From assembly GCA_963788225.1 (NCBI GenBank), contig CAWBGI010000002.1, positions 806,001-870,000 on the forward strand: a stretch of DNA of 64,000 nt, in the 5' to 3' direction. A program made the translations under genes and the position numbers. Origin of the DNA: Sulfotelmatobacter sp963788225. Lineage in GTDB: Bacteria > Acidobacteriota > Terriglobia > Terriglobales > Acidobacteriaceae. Of this stretch, positions 18,838 through 26,471 are shown piece after piece (within the stretch, counting starts at the first letter, position 1; each line of letters opens with the position of its first letter). Under the pieces are notes generated by a model, which was not told the DNA's origin, searched no databases, and saw only the letters and a program-made list of their open reading frames with translations.

Positions 18838-19044
18838 CTACGGCCTGCGCCATTTGTCCGGATGGCCTCTGTCGGTATGACGAACGCGCTCCACAAGAAT
18901 GGCCGCACTGGGATCAATCTCCTTAGCGCGTTCGATGGCATCTGCCTGTGTGGACTGGTGGCCACTGATTCTTTCAGCGCTCGGCCTTCGGATGGCGTAA
19001 TCACCCTCCTCTGGCCGCCGTTCGATATACAATTTGCCGCGCAT
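18838..19044 (-). CDS. Small DUF2188-like protein
   Basis: A 68-residue protein lying 24 bp downstream of nrdJ on the same strand. The order YAIRRPSAERISGHQSTQADAI.. A(R/K) ..ILVER followed by a C-terminal basic DKWRRP resembles DUF2188-type small proteins (a strand, a Q/T-q-x-A-I-x-x-A helix, then a V-x-x-x-D-G-like strand). The start has GAGAGGAG 7 bases upstream, which supports real translation. Function is unknown. The spacing suggests co-transcription with nrdJ. Confidence 0.6.
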   Translation of the reverse strand: MRGKLYIERRPEEGDYAIRRPSAERISGHQSTQADAIERAKEIDPSAAILVERVRHTDRGHPDKWRRP

Positions 19045-19068
19045 AAAATGCTCCTCTCATTCGTATCG

Positions 19069-22000
19069 TTAGCTGCAGCCGCTCGTGCTCCCGCAACTCC
19101 CACAGCGATAGCACGAACCGTTTCTCGTCATGATGCTGCCGCAGAAGCTGCAGGTGGGAGCGTCGCCCAGGTCGATGATGCCGGCCAGCGCGTCGGCGGC
19201 GTGAAGAGAGCCGGGCTTCGGTCCTCGGGCTTCGGGCTTCGGCTCGGAACCATTCATATCGCCGATCTCTGACGGCTGAGAGCTGACACCTGACAGCTTC
19301 GGACGGAAACTCTCAAACAGCATCTGCTGCTGGCCGGTGAGGAAGCGCAACTGGAGCCAGCGGAAGATGTAGTCCATGATCGACTTGGCAAAGCCGATGT
19401 CGGGATTGCCGCTCCAGCCGCTGGGCTCGAAGCGCGTGTGCGCAAACTTTTCGCAGAGCAGGCTCAGACGCACCCCATGCTGCAGCGCAATCGACGTGGC
19501 TAGCGCAAAGCTATCCATCAGCCCCGAGACCGTCGAACCTTCCTTGGCCATGGTGATGAACAGCTCGCCGGGGTCTCCGTTGGGATAGAGGCCGACGGTG
19601 ATGTAGCCCTCGTGGCCCCCGATGTTGAACTTGTGCGTGATCGACGCGCGCTCGGCCTGCAGCTTGTGCCGCACCGCCCGCGGAGGCGCATTCAGATTTT
19701 CTTCTTCCACAACTTGTGTGGAGCGGGCGCCCCCGCCCGCTTCTGCCGTCTTAGTCCCAGCAGCCGAAAGCGGCTGCGACTTCTTGCACCCGTCGCGATA
19801 AACCGCGACAGCTTTCAGCCCAAGCTTCCAGGCCTGAAGATAAGCCTCCATGATGTCCTCAACCGAAGCGCTCTCGGGAAGATTGACGGTCTTCGATATG
19901 GCTCCGGAGATAAACGGCTGCGCCGCAGCCATCATCCGCAGATGCCCCATGTAAGCAATCGACCGCGTCCCCTTCGCCGGCTTGAACGAGCAATCAAACA
20001 CCGCCAGATGCTCATCCTTAATATGCGGCGCCCCTTCGATCGTGCCGGTGGCGTCGATGTAGCTAACAATCGCATCCGCCTGCTCGTGCGTGTAACCCAG
20101 CTTGAACAAAGCAGTAGGCACAGTCTGATTAACGATTTTGATCATCCCTCCGCCAACCAGTTTCTTGTACTTAACCAGCGCCAAATCCGGCTCCACCCCG
20201 GTTGTGTCGCAATCCATCATGAAGCCTATTGTTCCCGTTGGCGCTAGGACTGTTACTTGGCTGTTGCGGTAACCAAACTTTTCGCCGTGGGCCAGGGCTT
20301 CGTCCCAGCTTGCTTTGCTCGCTTCGTAGAGATTGGTTGGGACGTTGGTCTTGTTTATGTTGTTTACGCTGGCGCGGTGCATGCGGATTACGTCTAAGAA
20401 TGGTTCGCGGTTTATGTACCAGCCGGGGGCGGCTCCGCCGGGCATGGTCTGTGCAGAGGGGGCGCTTGCTTCGCTCGCTGGACGGACGAATGCGTCCGTC
20501 CCCACACGGCCTGTGCCCACTTGGCCAGTTCCCACATGAGTTGTGCCTATGCCTGCACCTAGATTGGTTTCGGCTAGATTCTTTTTTGTGGCTTCTGTGG
20601 CTGGGGTTAGCGGGTCGCATTGTTCGGCTATTCTTGAACTCTGCAGGTAGGCTTGGCCGCACATGATTGCGGTTACGCAGGCGGCGTAGTCGCGGCCGGC
20701 TTCGCTGTCATATGGGAGGCCTGCGGCCATTAGTAACGCTCCCAAGTTTGCATAGCCCAGGCCTAACGGCCGGTAGTCGTGGGAGTTGCGCATGATCGCT
20801 TCTGTGGGATAGCCGGCGTTGTCTACCAGAATCTCTTGCGCCGTGATTAAGACGTCTACCGCGTGGCGATAGGCTTCCACGTCGAAGGTGCCATTCGGGG
20901 CGAACTTCAGGAGGTTCAGGCTGGCGAGGTTGCAGGCTGAATCGTCGAGGAACATGTATTCGCTGCACGGATTGCTGGCGTTGATTCTGGCCGTGTTCTT
21001 GGAGGTATGCCAGCGGTTGACCGTGGTGTCGTATTGCATGCCGGGATCGCCGCAGTGCCAGGTGGCCTCGGAAATCATCCGCATTAGTTCTTTCGCTTTG
21101 TAGGTGCGCATGACGCTGCCGTCCTGCACTTTTTTCGTGGAGAAATCGGTGTCGCGGATTACGGCGTACATGAAGTCGTCGGTTACGCGGACGCTGTTGT
21201 TCGCGTTTTGAAAGAAGATGGAGGAGTAGGCGTCGGAATCGGGATGCGAACCGTCGTATCCCATGGCGACCAGAGCATGGGCTTTGGCTTCTTCTTTCTG
21301 TTTGCATTCGATGAACTCTACGATGTCGGGATGGTCGATGTTCAGGATGACCATCTTGGCGGCGCGGCGAGTTTTGCCTCCGGACTTGATCACTCCGGCG
21401 AAGGCATCGAAGCCTTTCATGAAGCTGAGCGGGCCGCTGGCTGTGCCGCCTCCGCTTAAGCCTTCGGTGGAGCTGCGCAACGGGGAGAGATTGGTGCCGG
21501 TGCCGCTGCCCCACTTGAAGAGCATGCCCTCGGTTTTCGCCAAGGTTAGGATCGAGTCGAGCGAATCTTTTACTGAGTTGATGAAGCAAGCGGAACATTG
21601 CGGCTTGCTGTAGCCGGTGATGCCGAACTCTACCTGCTGGGTCTGGGGATTCCAGTGCCAGTTGCGGGCGTCGGAGTTGGGCTCGATGCGGTCGCAGCCT
21701 ACGTTGAACCAGACGGGCGAGTTGAAGGCGGCGTACTGGCGCACGAGAATGTGGACCAGTTCGTCGTGGAACGTGGCTGCGTCGTCGCCGGTTTTGAAGT
21801 AGCCCTGGGCCTGTCCCCAGTTGCGGATGGTTTCGGCAACGCGCGTGACTAACTGGCGAACTCCGGTTTCACGCTCGGGCGTGCCTACCTTGCCGTGCAG
21901 ATATTTGCTGGCCACAATGTTGGTGGCGGTCATGGACCAGTCTTTGGGGACTTCCACGTCTTTCTGTTCGAAGATCACGTTGCCATGGGAGTCGGTGATC

Positions 22001-22152
22001 TGGGCGAGGCGGAGATCCCACTCGAGTTCGTCGTAGGGGGAGACGCCGGGCTTGGTGAAGAAGCGGCGGAAGGATAGGCCCACTTTCTTCTTGTCGTTCT
22101 TGTCGGGAGCGGCGGTGGTGGTTTCAACGGTGGTGGTCTTGAGTTCTGGCAT
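19069..22152 (-). CDS. nrdJ: Adenosylcobalamin-dependent (class II) ribonucleoside-diphosphate reductase
   Basis: This enzyme reduces ribonucleotides to deoxyribonucleotides using a cob(II)alamin/thiyl radical and needs no oxygen. The length (~1027 aa) and motifs fit the long class II form: NPCSEYMFLDDSACNLASLNL with catalytic cysteine and glutamate, FNSPVWFNVG, GTGTNLSPLRSS, and APTGTIGFMMDCDTTGVEPD. The C-terminus has a Cys-rich zinc-ribbon-like tail (CSFCGS..CYRCGSCGS). The ATG at 22152 is preferred over 22164 because GGAGAG lies just before it. Two low-complexity inserts are odd: a segment of about 50 residues (GTGQVGTGRVGTDAFVRPAS) before NREPFLDVIRMH, coded by a palindromic repeat at 20459-20530, and SEPKPEARGPKPGS near the C-terminus, coded by another repeat. 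It is the only ribonucleotide reductase in the window. Confidence 0.93.
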   Translation of the reverse strand: MPELKTTTVETTTAAPDKNDKKKVGLSFRRFFTKPGVSPYDELEWDLRLAQITDSHGNVIFEQKDVEVPKDWSMTATNIVASKYLHGKVGTPERETGVRQLVTRVAETIRNWGQAQGYFKTGDDAATFHDELVHILVRQYAAFNSPVWFNVGCDRIEPNSDARNWHWNPQTQQVEFGITGYSKPQCSACFINSVKDSLDSILTLAKTEGMLFKWGSGTGTNLSPLRSSTEGLSGGGTASGPLSFMKGFDAFAGVIKSGGKTRRAAKMVILNIDHPDIVEFIECKQKEEAKAHALVAMGYDGSHPDSDAYSSIFFQNANNSVRVTDDFMYAVIRDTDFSTKKVQDGSVMRTYKAKELMRMISEATWHCGDPGMQYDTTVNRWHTSKNTARINASNPCSEYMFLDDSACNLASLNLLKFAPNGTFDVEAYRHAVDVLITAQEILVDNAGYPTEAIMRNSHDYRPLGLGYANLGALLMAAGLPYDSEAGRDYAACVTAIMCGQAYLQSSRIAEQCDPLTPATEATKKNLAETNLGAGIGTTHVGTGQVGTGRVGTDAFVRPASEASAPSAQTMPGGAAPGWYINREPFLDVIRMHRASVNNINKTNVPTNLYEASKASWDEALAHGEKFGYRNSQVTVLAPTGTIGFMMDCDTTGVEPDLALVKYKKLVGGGMIKIVNQTVPTALFKLGYTHEQADAIVSYIDATGTIEGAPHIKDEHLAVFDCSFKPAKGTRSIAYMGHLRMMAAAQPFISGAISKTVNLPESASVEDIMEAYLQAWKLGLKAVAVYRDGCKKSQPLSAAGTKTAEAGGGARSTQVVEEENLNAPPRAVRHKLQAERASITHKFNIGGHEGYITVGLYPNGDPGELFITMAKEGSTVSGLMDSFALATSIALQHGVRLSLLCEKFAHTRFEPSGWSGNPDIGFAKSIMDYIFRWLQLRFLTGQQQMLFESFRPKLSGVSSQPSEIGDMNGSEPKPEARGPKPGSLHAADALAGIIDLGDAPTCSFCGSIMTRNGSCYRCGSCGSTSGCS
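20459..20530. repeat. Hairpin repeat read in frame inside nrdJ
   Basis: The core is a perfect hairpin: GGACGGACG (20480-20488), loop AATG, CGTCCGTCC (20493-20501), preceded by TCGCTTCGCTCGCTG-like sequence and followed by CCCACA. The same hairpin with compensating bases lies at 40612-40633. Within nrdJ it adds codons without breaking the frame. Confidence 0.75.
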
Positions 22153-22166
22153 TGATCTCTCCATTA

Positions 22167-22179
22167 ATTAGATTCTAAT
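22167..22179. promoter_or_regulatory. Palindrome just upstream of nrdJ start
   Basis: ATTAGA-T-TCTAAT, a perfect 6-bp inverted repeat around one base, 15-27 bases upstream of the nrdJ ATG and next to the ribosome-binding site. It lies in an AT-rich patch in otherwise GC-rich DNA. It could be an operator or part of a promoter; it does not match the NrdR box consensus as I know it. Confidence 0.3.
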
Positions 22180-22189
22180 CAACATTGCT

Positions 22190-22656
22190 CGATTCGGCGT
22201 TCCGTGGCGGCGGAGGCGGGGTTTCGGGCGCTCCCGAACCGGGAATGGGTTCGGGGGTGGTGCGGGTCTTACGGAGTTTCAAAGAGCGTTTTCTTTCGCC
22301 GCTTCGCGGCTGGTACGTCGGGGGCTAAAGCCCCGGGTCATTTCTGCTTCTGACGCGGCGCTTAAGCGCCGCTCTTCCACGGTACTGCTTGCGCCGATGG
22401 CGCTTTGATTCAAGACCTCAGGGGCTAAAGCCCGTTCCCATTTGTCCATCGAGCGGCACGGCTGAAGCCGCGCCCTGATACGAATCCTTTTGCGGCACGG
22501 CTGAAGCCGCGCCCTGATACGAATCCTTTTGCGGCACGGCTTGAAGCCGCGCCCTGATGCGAATCCAACGACCGTCTAATCGCAGCGCTGAAGCGCTGCG
22601 CCACCCGGAGGCGCTGGGGTGGTCAATTCCCAGCCGCCGCCAAGAAATCCCTCCAG
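22190..22656. repeat. Repeat-filled nrdJ upstream region with 39-bp tandem array
   Basis: No gene is supported between nrdJ and the gene at 22657. The interval carries GGGGCTAAAGCCCC (22322), the palindrome GCGGCGCTTAAGCGCCGC (about 22354) and CAGGGGCTAAAGCCCG. A tandem array of three 39-bp units follows at 22453-22566, unit CGGCACGGCTGAAGCCGCGC plus CCTGATACGAATCCTTTTG; the third unit has one extra T. Each unit contains the inverted repeat CGGC..GCCG. Related single units lie near 35580 and 42246. No cobalamin riboswitch was recognised. Confidence 0.75.
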
Positions 22657-23409
22657 TTAAAAGCCGGAGGGGAGGGGATGGGGACAATGGAGATTTTTGT
22701 TGGCGCCGGAATCTACATTTAGAACCGCTGGTTTCGACTGCTGAGCCTTGGCCGGACTTGGAATGCTGTTGGCAGAGTCGGACAGGAGTGTCCGACCCAC
22801 AGGATCTGTGGTCAGTTCCAACGACGAGGAGAAGTTCGCGGGTATGCCACTTACCTTCTCAGCGGTGGAGAGCATCCACTGGTTCAGGGCGGCGCAGATG
22901 GTGCGGCGCTGGGTTTCATCTTCTATTACTACGAAGCGGAGGAAGCAGCGGCCGGAGGCTAGACGATCGCGCATGGGGTTGGCGCAGGTGAACATGCGGT
23001 CGAGGGTGAAGGCCATGTCGTCGTCCTCGGAGAATTGGAGGACGGCCAGCATGCGGCGCGTGGCCGGAGCTGTGGTGCTGGAGGGGAAATCAAGCCGAGC
23101 TTTGCTCGGCCCGACCGGGTCTGAGACCCGGTCCCACACACCCTCTGGCGAGCTTTGCTCGGCTGGACCCCTCGACTCCGTTCGGGGCAGGCTCCCGAAT
23201 GCGTCCGTCCCCACGTGAGCTGTGGTGGTGCTCAAGTCCATGATTTCTTCGGCCAGGGCGAAGATGCCGGGTTTGCTGGGGACTACCAGCAGGCTATGGG
23301 GGGAATCGCAGCGGGACCAGCGCGACCATTGCAGGCGGCGCGGGTCGACAGGGCGGTCGAAGCCGTGGCGGGCAAGAGAATCGGCTACGATGCGGGTTAG
23401 AGCTTCCAT
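22657..23409 (-). CDS. Unnamed protein upstream of nrdJ, with repeat-derived insert
   Basis: A 250-residue protein I cannot assign. The start at 23409 (MEALTRIVADSLARHGF) is supported by GAGGAG 7 bases upstream. Two blocks look like a real fold: residues 1-60 (helix, then SLLVVPSKPGIFALAEEIMD) and about 105-175 (RRMLAVLQFSEDDDMAFTLD, then GRCFLRFVVIEDETQRRTIC). Between them lies an insert of about 45 residues (GTDAFGSLPRTESRGPAEQS..) translated from interspersed repeat DNA, and the C-terminal ~60 residues look poorly conserved. It precedes nrdJ on the same strand by 500 bp of repeats. The two-block core reads like a small two-domain alpha/beta protein; no catalytic motif is visible. Confidence 0.65.
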   Translation of the reverse strand: MEALTRIVADSLARHGFDRPVDPRRLQWSRWSRCDSPHSLLVVPSKPGIFALAEEIMDLSTTTAHVGTDAFGSLPRTESRGPAEQSSPEGVWDRVSDPVGPSKARLDFPSSTTAPATRRMLAVLQFSEDDDMAFTLDRMFTCANPMRDRLASGRCFLRFVVIEDETQRRTICAALNQWMLSTAEKVSGIPANFSSSLELTTDPVGRTLLSDSANSIPSPAKAQQSKPAVLNVDSGANKNLHCPHPLPSGF

Positions 23410-23429
23410 TTTGGGCTCCTCAAAAACCG

Positions 23430-23465
23430 GCTTCGGGCTTTGGCTTTCGGGCTTCGGCCTTGGAA
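23430..23465. repeat. GCTTCGGGCTTCGG-type repeat
   Basis: A run of degenerate GGCTTCGGGCTTTGG / GGCTTTCGGGCTTCGG units directly upstream of the gene at 22657-23409. The same motif occurs in nrdJ (about 19210-19255) and on both sides of 55213-55454. The repeats form imperfect CGG/CCG-rich arrays. Confidence 0.6.
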
Positions 23466-23573
23466 ACCGCGTTGCTAGATAACAAGTTCCAAATTCAGTG
23501 AATTGTCGTGCACCCGGGGGAGGGTCGGGTGACGGCCACCGCACTCTTAAAACCAGTTTCAAGTTTCCGGTTT

Positions 23574-23693
23574 CTAGTTTCTTGTCTCTAGTTTCCGGTT
23601 GTTATAGTCTTTTTTTTTCTTACACTTACGGTGGCGCCGGGTCACCTCTGGCCTGACGCCCTCCGGTAAGTGTTTTCCTGACTTCTCTGCCAT
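23574..23693 (-). CDS. 39-residue lysine/arginine-rich small protein
   Basis: A small ORF with ATG at 23693 and TAG at 23574. The product begins MAEKSGKHLPEGVRPEVTRR and continues HRKCKKKKDYNN..; about 40 percent of residues are Lys, Arg or His. It includes a coding run of nine A. A ribosome-binding site (GAGGTG) lies about 10 bases upstream, inside a hairpin (23703-23722), and a TTGACA promoter-like site lies 58-86 bases upstream. No family was recognised. The charge suggests RNA or ribosome binding; this is an inference. The coherent promoter, leader and ORF order is the main support. Confidence 0.45.
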   Translation of the reverse strand: MAEKSGKHLPEGVRPEVTRRHRKCKKKKDYNNRKLETRN

Positions 23694-23702
23694 TCTGAAA
23701 CC

Positions 23703-23722
23703 CACCTCGTTCCCGCGAGGTG
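23703..23722 (-). promoter_or_regulatory. Hairpin covering the ribosome-binding site of the 39-residue ORF
   Basis: On the minus strand the leader reads CACCTCG-CGGGAA-CGAGGTG, a perfect 7-bp stem with a 6-base loop. The 3' arm contains GAGGTG, the best Shine-Dalgarno candidate for the ATG at 23693. The structure would hide the ribosome-binding site when folded and could act as a thermometer or protein-bound switch. Confidence 0.4.
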
Positions 23723-23750
23723 AGGATCAAAAAAGTTGCTTGGGATTGCA

Positions 23751-23779
23751 AAGTTACTCCCGCTTATTGTGCCTGTCAA
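23751..23779 (-). promoter_or_regulatory. Candidate sigma-70 promoter
   Basis: On the minus strand TTGACA (23774-23779) is followed after exactly 17 bases by TAACTT (23751-23756). The -35 is perfect, the -10 is poor (3 of 6). It would give a leader of roughly 50 bases for the ORF at 23574-23693. Confidence 0.35.
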
Positions 23780-23926
23780 GAGGGAAACACCATAGGTTGT
23801 ATCTCCAGCAATGACGGGCTTGGTGCTGGGGTGGCGGATTCGTTTTCCACAAGTCATAAAAGCAGTGGTCGGTGGCCAGTGGTCAGTGGCCAGTAAAATC
23901 TTCGCGCTGCAGACTGCGAAGATGGC

Positions 23927-24334
23927 TCAGAGGGAGCGAAGGCCGGGGCTGGGAGTGCGGCGGTCGCGATAGGGTTGGGGGGATTTGCGGGTCAGATGGA
24001 GCGGGAGCGTGGGAGTTTCGCGCTGGCGCCCGGTTGCTGCCTGCGGCGGCGTTTCGTCTCGGGTTGCAGTTTCGTATTGCGATGGCGTCTCGATCTGACC
24101 GAAAGTCTCTTCCAGAGCTGAAGTCTCGCCGGCTTGGAGCGGGACATAGATGTCCTCGAAGATCTGGCGGGGGGCGATGCTTAGAACGCCCTCGCTCGAT
24201 TCGACCAGGTAGTCGCCCTTGCGTCCGGATTGGTGACGTCCCAGTAGATCGATGAAGGTTAGGCTGGTGGTGAGTTGCTTGGCTTTGATTAGGAAGCGGG
24301 TGCGATAGGTGATCCATGGGGCTGTGGCTTTCAT
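23927..24334 (-). CDS. Small PGDYG-like protein with Pro/Thr-rich tail
   Basis: A 135-residue protein. The first ~75 residues look like a conserved small domain: TYRTRFLIKAKQL, then GRKGDYLVESSEGVLSIAP and FEDIYVPLQ. The KGDYLVESSEG element resembles the PGDYG family, in which a short strand-turn segment precedes ..G.. I(V)xxxxFxxxY. The last 60 residues (QIETPSQYETATRDETPP..) are low complexity. No catalytic residues are visible. No convincing ribosome-binding site precedes the ATG at 24334. It is upstream of, and on the same strand as, the 22657 gene and nrdJ. Confidence 0.55.
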   Translation of the reverse strand: MKATAPWITYRTRFLIKAKQLTTSLTFIDLLGRHQSGRKGDYLVESSEGVLSIAPRQIFEDIYVPLQAGETSALEETFGQIETPSQYETATRDETPPQAATGRQRETPTLPLHLTRKSPQPYRDRRTPSPGLRSL

Positions 24335-24805
24335 GAGTGCACGGTTCAGTTCTCAGTTCTCGGTTCTCAGTTCTCAGTTTGTGATGGTGAGCTTGATGAG
24401 TTGTTGCCGATCGAATGTTTGCCGAATCCGCGATGCTTCCCCGGCTGGTTCTTGTCTTAGCCAGGACCGATTCTTTTTTTGTTGAGGGCGAATCAGAATG
24501 TACGAGCGAAAGGGCGCGCGGTCAATTCAGTATTTTTGGTGCAGTTGAGGAAAAATGTTTGCCACGGATTTTCACGGATTCGCACGGATCAAGAATTCTC
24601 TGAACGATGTGGCTGTAAGGCGCATAGGGGGCTTGGCTTGGATTTTTGTGCGCGCGTGAGAAGGAAAATCTTGGGGAGTAGGAAGACGGATTGTGCACAG
24701 GGGCTGCACAGGAAATGCAGAAAGGCAGTTGCCAGTTGCGCGCTTCCGGTTGCCAGTTTTCAGTTTTCGTTGCCGTTCCGCCTCGCTTCGCCCGTTCGAC
24801 AAGCT
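24335..24805. other. Gene-free stretch with short degenerate repeats
   Basis: About 470 bp without a gene I can support. It contains a degenerate 7-bp tandem run of TTCTCAG/GTTCTCA (about 24345-24377), an interspersed element GCCACGGATTTTCACGGATT (24561-24590, second copy at 45669-45698), and CAGTTGCCAGTTGCG-type short repeats near 24725. It ends in the repeat that also codes the tail of the neighbouring hydrolase. Confidence 0.5.
24561..24590. repeat. CACGGATT interspersed repeat (copy 1)
   Basis: GCCACGGATTTTCACGGATT followed by CGCACGGATC: three spaced CACGGAT units. A close copy lies at 45669-45698 just upstream of the selenocysteine tRNA. A short element of this form is common between genes in many environmental bacterial genomes. 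Confidence 0.6.
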
Positions 24806-25768
24806 TCAGGGCAGGCTTCGGCGGGACGCCGAGGCGGCTGTCGCCACATGAGTTCGGGAGAACCAGTCTAGTACGCGTAGTTCGAATTCTCTTGGGGCTG
24901 CGCTTATGGCTCCGCAGTGGTCGGCGTTGGGGACTTTCCAGAGAACTGCTTTTGGATTGCTGGCTTGAATTCTTTGCGAATGGCGCGGAGGGATGTTGCC
25001 ATCGATCTGGCCGTGGATAAGCAAGACCGGGACCTTGCTGGTTGCTATTGAATCTTCTGGAGAGACTTGTTGCATGTCGAGATGGTGCTTCCAGCGGACG
25101 TAGAGGAAGGCGAATTCGATCACAGGGCGAAAGAGCGTGCGTCCGAACCACGGGCCTAGATGAAAGGGCTGGCCCATGCGGTCGTAGGCGATCTCGCGGA
25201 AGGTGGAGAAAGAAGATTCGGCGACTACGGCGCAGAAGTGCGGCTCGATGGTGACTGACTGCAAGAGTTCAGCTGCGCCCATGGATTCTCCGAATCCGTA
25301 AATGCAATGCGGGTGAAGTTGGGCGACTAGAAAGTCGAACCACTGGTGGATGTCGTTGCGTTCCAGGAGGCCATAGGTGGCGAGTTGGCCTCCACTGGCG
25401 CCGTGGGCGCGGGCGTCGGGGAGCAGGACGGTGAATCCGTGAGCGAGAAAGAGTTGTGCGTATCCGGTCATGCCGATGCGATTGTCGGCCAGGCCGTGGA
25501 AGAGGATCACAGCGTCGCCGTTGCTGTGGTGAGGATGGATGTTCCAGGCACGAAGCGTGATGGTGTCTGGCGTGAGGATGGAAACGTCTTCGAGATCGGA
25601 GTCGAGTTTGTTCGCGATGTCCCGCATGGCGGTTTCTTCTTCTGGAGTTAGAGGGCGGCGTGTGGGATGGAGCGTGCCATCGGCTACGAAGATGCCCGCT
25701 ATCAAACAGAACGCGAAATAGAGCGAGAGGAACAACAGAATGCGGCGGAATTGTCTGGTTGGGCGCAT
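24806..25768 (-). CDS. Alpha/beta hydrolase, membrane-anchored
   Basis: A 320-residue alpha/beta hydrolase. From the ATG at 25768 (MRPTRQFRRIL) the N-terminus is a basic stretch plus one hydrophobic segment (LLFLSLYFAFCLIAGIFVA), so the catalytic part is probably periplasmic and tethered. The oxyanion-hole HGLADNR, the nucleophile GFGESMGAAE (GxSxG), the acid in LLIHGQIDGNIPP and the His in NADHCGA make the triad complete. The last ~15 residues (THVATAASASRRSLP) are translated from the interspersed repeat at 24781-24851. An in-frame ATG 36 codons upstream adds only repeat-like sequence. The substrate is unknown; closest in style to BAAT/serine-aminopeptidase-like hydrolases. Confidence 0.85.
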   Translation of the reverse strand: MRPTRQFRRILLFLSLYFAFCLIAGIFVADGTLHPTRRPLTPEEETAMRDIANKLDSDLEDVSILTPDTITLRAWNIHPHHSNGDAVILFHGLADNRIGMTGYAQLFLAHGFTVLLPDARAHGASGGQLATYGLLERNDIHQWFDFLVAQLHPHCIYGFGESMGAAELLQSVTIEPHFCAVVAESSFSTFREIAYDRMGQPFHLGPWFGRTLFRPVIEFAFLYVRWKHHLDMQQVSPEDSIATSKVPVLLIHGQIDGNIPPRHSQRIQASNPKAVLWKVPNADHCGAISAAPREFELRVLDWFSRTHVATAASASRRSLP

Positions 25769-26118
25769 TGGGCTTGGAGAATGGTACGGGAAACTGGGAG
25801 TTGTTGTTCCGCGTTGACGGCACCGCCGCAGGAAAACGATGCGCGACCCCAGGGGCTGAAGCCCCGGCAAGTGCATGGTGAGCCTTGACGCAGGCCTAAG
25901 AAGGCCTGCTCCACCCTTTTACTTAAAAGCGTGACTCCTAGCGAACAGGAGTGGGTATAAGGTGCACGGGGGTAGAAGAATTTTCTTCGGGGGTTTGGTG
26001 TAGAGGGAATTCTTCCGGGTGGAAAGTGAATGCGGTCAGTGAGTTGGGCAGGGCCGAGAACGGAGAGGTCTTTGCTGTCAGGGGGAGAGTACGAAAGAAA
26101 TCTGTGGGAGGAGGAATC

Positions 26119-26277
26119 ATGACGACAGATCCGGTTTGTGGAATGGAACTTGACGAGAGGAAGAAGTCGGAATTTCAGTCGCAGTTTGCGGGCAAGCGGT
26201 ATTTTTTCTGCTCGGAGGAATGCAGGAAGGAATTTGAGGATGATCCTGGTGCATATATGGAGACTGCTGCGGCTTGA
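26119..26277 (+). CDS. Small YHS-domain protein
   Basis: A 52-residue protein that is a single YHS domain: TDPVCGMEL at the N-terminus, RYFFCSEECRKEFEDDP in the middle. The three cysteines fit the heavy-metal-binding YHS/TRASH pattern seen beside copper ATPases and in metal chaperones. The ATG at 26119 has GGGAGGAGG directly upstream. It is followed within 20 bases by a strong intrinsic terminator, so it is a single-gene unit or the end of one. The metal specificity cannot be read. Confidence 0.85.
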   Translation: MTTDPVCGMELDERKKSEFQSQFAGKRYFFCSEECRKEFEDDPGAYMETAAA

Positions 26278-26293
26278 GTGCCGCAGCGAGATC

Positions 26294-26324
26294 AAAAAGG
26301 CCCCGCTGTGCGCGGGGCCTTTTT
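26294..26324. terminator. Intrinsic terminator, bidirectional
   Basis: Stem GGCCCCGC - loop TGTGC - GCGGGGCC (26299-26319), preceded by AAAAA and followed by TTTTT. The 8-bp stem with flanking A and T tracts can stop transcription of the YHS gene and also act in reverse. Confidence 0.85.
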
Positions 26325-26471
26325 GTGGCTCCGCTACGGAAAACCTAGCGCACAGGGAGAATGCCTTCAGTCCGTTGGGCGCTACCGGGTGTTGCGGGGT
26401 CCTTCGACTAGGTGGCCGCTCCGCTTTCGCGGAGCGGCCACTACGCTCAGGATGACAAAATTTGCTTGGGC

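Noticed and set aside
22165..22656. A cobalamin riboswitch upstream of nrdJ
   Set aside because: No B12-box-like sequence could be found; the interval is repeats.
24415..24603. A 62-codon plus-strand frame
   Set aside because: It runs into interspersed repeat DNA, no ribosome-binding site, no family.
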